From Alphaproteobacteria bacterium (GTDB lineage: Bacteria; Pseudomonadota; Alphaproteobacteria; Sneathiellales; Sneathiellaceae), in contig SBHH01000262.1 in the NCBI GenBank assembly GCA_006226265.1, positions 1-5,818 of the forward strand: a DNA stretch of 5,818 nucleotides, given 5' to 3'. The notes beneath the pieces were generated by a model, which was given only the letters and a program-made list of their open reading frames with translations, had not been told where the DNA came from and made no database searches. Below are positions 5,628 to 5,818 of the stretch, piece by piece (positions within the stretch are counted from its first letter, which is position 1; every line of letters starts with the position of its first letter). Made by a program: the position numbers and the translations under genes.

Positions 5628-5759
5628 ATGACTTTTGAAGCCTTGAAAACATATCAGTCATCACAAATATTTGAAGAGGCCGAGATATTTCTTGCTAAGG
5701 GAGAAATTATCAATTACGCGGTGCACTCAGGAATCCATCATTTTCTTTCGTTCGATTGA
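5628..5759 (+). CDS. Doubtful 43-residue ORF
   Basis: A short frame reading MTFEALKTYQ at its N-terminus and ending HHFLSFD. I recognise no family. It has no ribosome binding site (the bases before the ATG are GCGCAATAAA), is AT-richer than every other gene here, and overlaps both the presumed promoter zone of the exporter and a possible gene end on the opposite strand. It may be a remnant or simply chance. Listed so that the region is not blank. Confidence 0.13.
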   Translation: MTFEALKTYQSSQIFEEAEIFLAKGEIINYAVHSGIHHFLSFD

Positions 5760-5818
5760 CGGGAGGGGGATTTCGAAGGTTAATTTGACGCTGCTATGGG
5801 ACACTTCGTCAGCAGAAT
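5727..5818 (-). CDS. Possible 3' end of a gene running off the window
   Basis: On the minus strand a frame is open from the window edge (first full codon 5816-5814) to a TGA at 5729-5727, giving 29 residues that contain SSVKLTFEIPLPSIERKKM. The alternating hydrophobic and charged pattern looks like an ordinary strand-rich protein tail, and the direction matches the exporter operon, 157 nt upstream of the exporter start. A stretch this short stays open by chance fairly often, so the call is tentative and no family is recognisable. Confidence 0.25.
   Translation of the reverse strand, partial: SADEVSHSSVKLTFEIPLPSIERKKMMDS

Noticed and set aside
5786..5815. Interleaved short inverted repeats (TGACG/CGTCA and CTGCT/AGCAG) near the right edge, considered as an insertion-sequence end
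   Set aside because: The arms are only 5 bases and interleaved, no matching copy occurs elsewhere in the window, and there is no transposase, so chance is the simpler explanation.

Overview
The window is ordinary chromosomal DNA from what looks like an alphaproteobacterium. It is GC-rich and densely packed, and it carries a PAS_5-type PAS-domain protein, a family typical of Alphaproteobacteria. The proteins also have an alphaproteobacterial flavour: two GFA-fold proteins, a LysE-type exporter and a SixA-like phosphatase. I cannot name a genus from the sequence. I see no mobile element, CRISPR array, tRNA, rRNA or phage gene.

Layout. (1) 9-992, minus strand: a metallo-beta-lactamase-fold hydrolase resembling N-acylphosphatidylethanolamine phospholipase D (NAPE-PLD). 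(2) 993-1189: a divergent intergenic region. (3) 1190-1966, plus strand: a stand-alone DUF169 protein, followed at 1998-2020 by a hairpin that probably ends its transcript. (4) About 2053-2090: a promoter-like site with an inverted repeat around its -10 element, then a PAS-domain gene (2167-2700, plus). (5) From 5569 down to 2709, minus strand: five co-directional genes in the order LysE/RhtB exporter, GFA protein, second GFA protein, SixA-like histidine phosphatase, CatA-like O-acetyltransferase. The first three are separated by 15 and 2 nt and the last two by 6 nt, with a 99-nt break between the two groups. (6) 5570-5818: an AT-richer stretch holding the LysE leader, a doubtful 43-codon ORF and possibly the 3' end of a gene that runs off the window.

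How the genes relate. The minus-strand block is probably one or two transcription units, but its members do not form a recognised pathway. The exporter and the two zinc GFA proteins could plausibly handle small metabolites or thiol adducts. The phosphatase and acetyltransferase look like a separately started pair. The PAS gene converges on the acetyltransferase with only 8 nt between their stop codons. I found no convincing undescribed system. The points most worth checking are the acetyltransferase's altered pocket residues, the adjacent divergent GFA pair, the cysteine-containing DUF169 protein and the inverted repeat at the PAS promoter.
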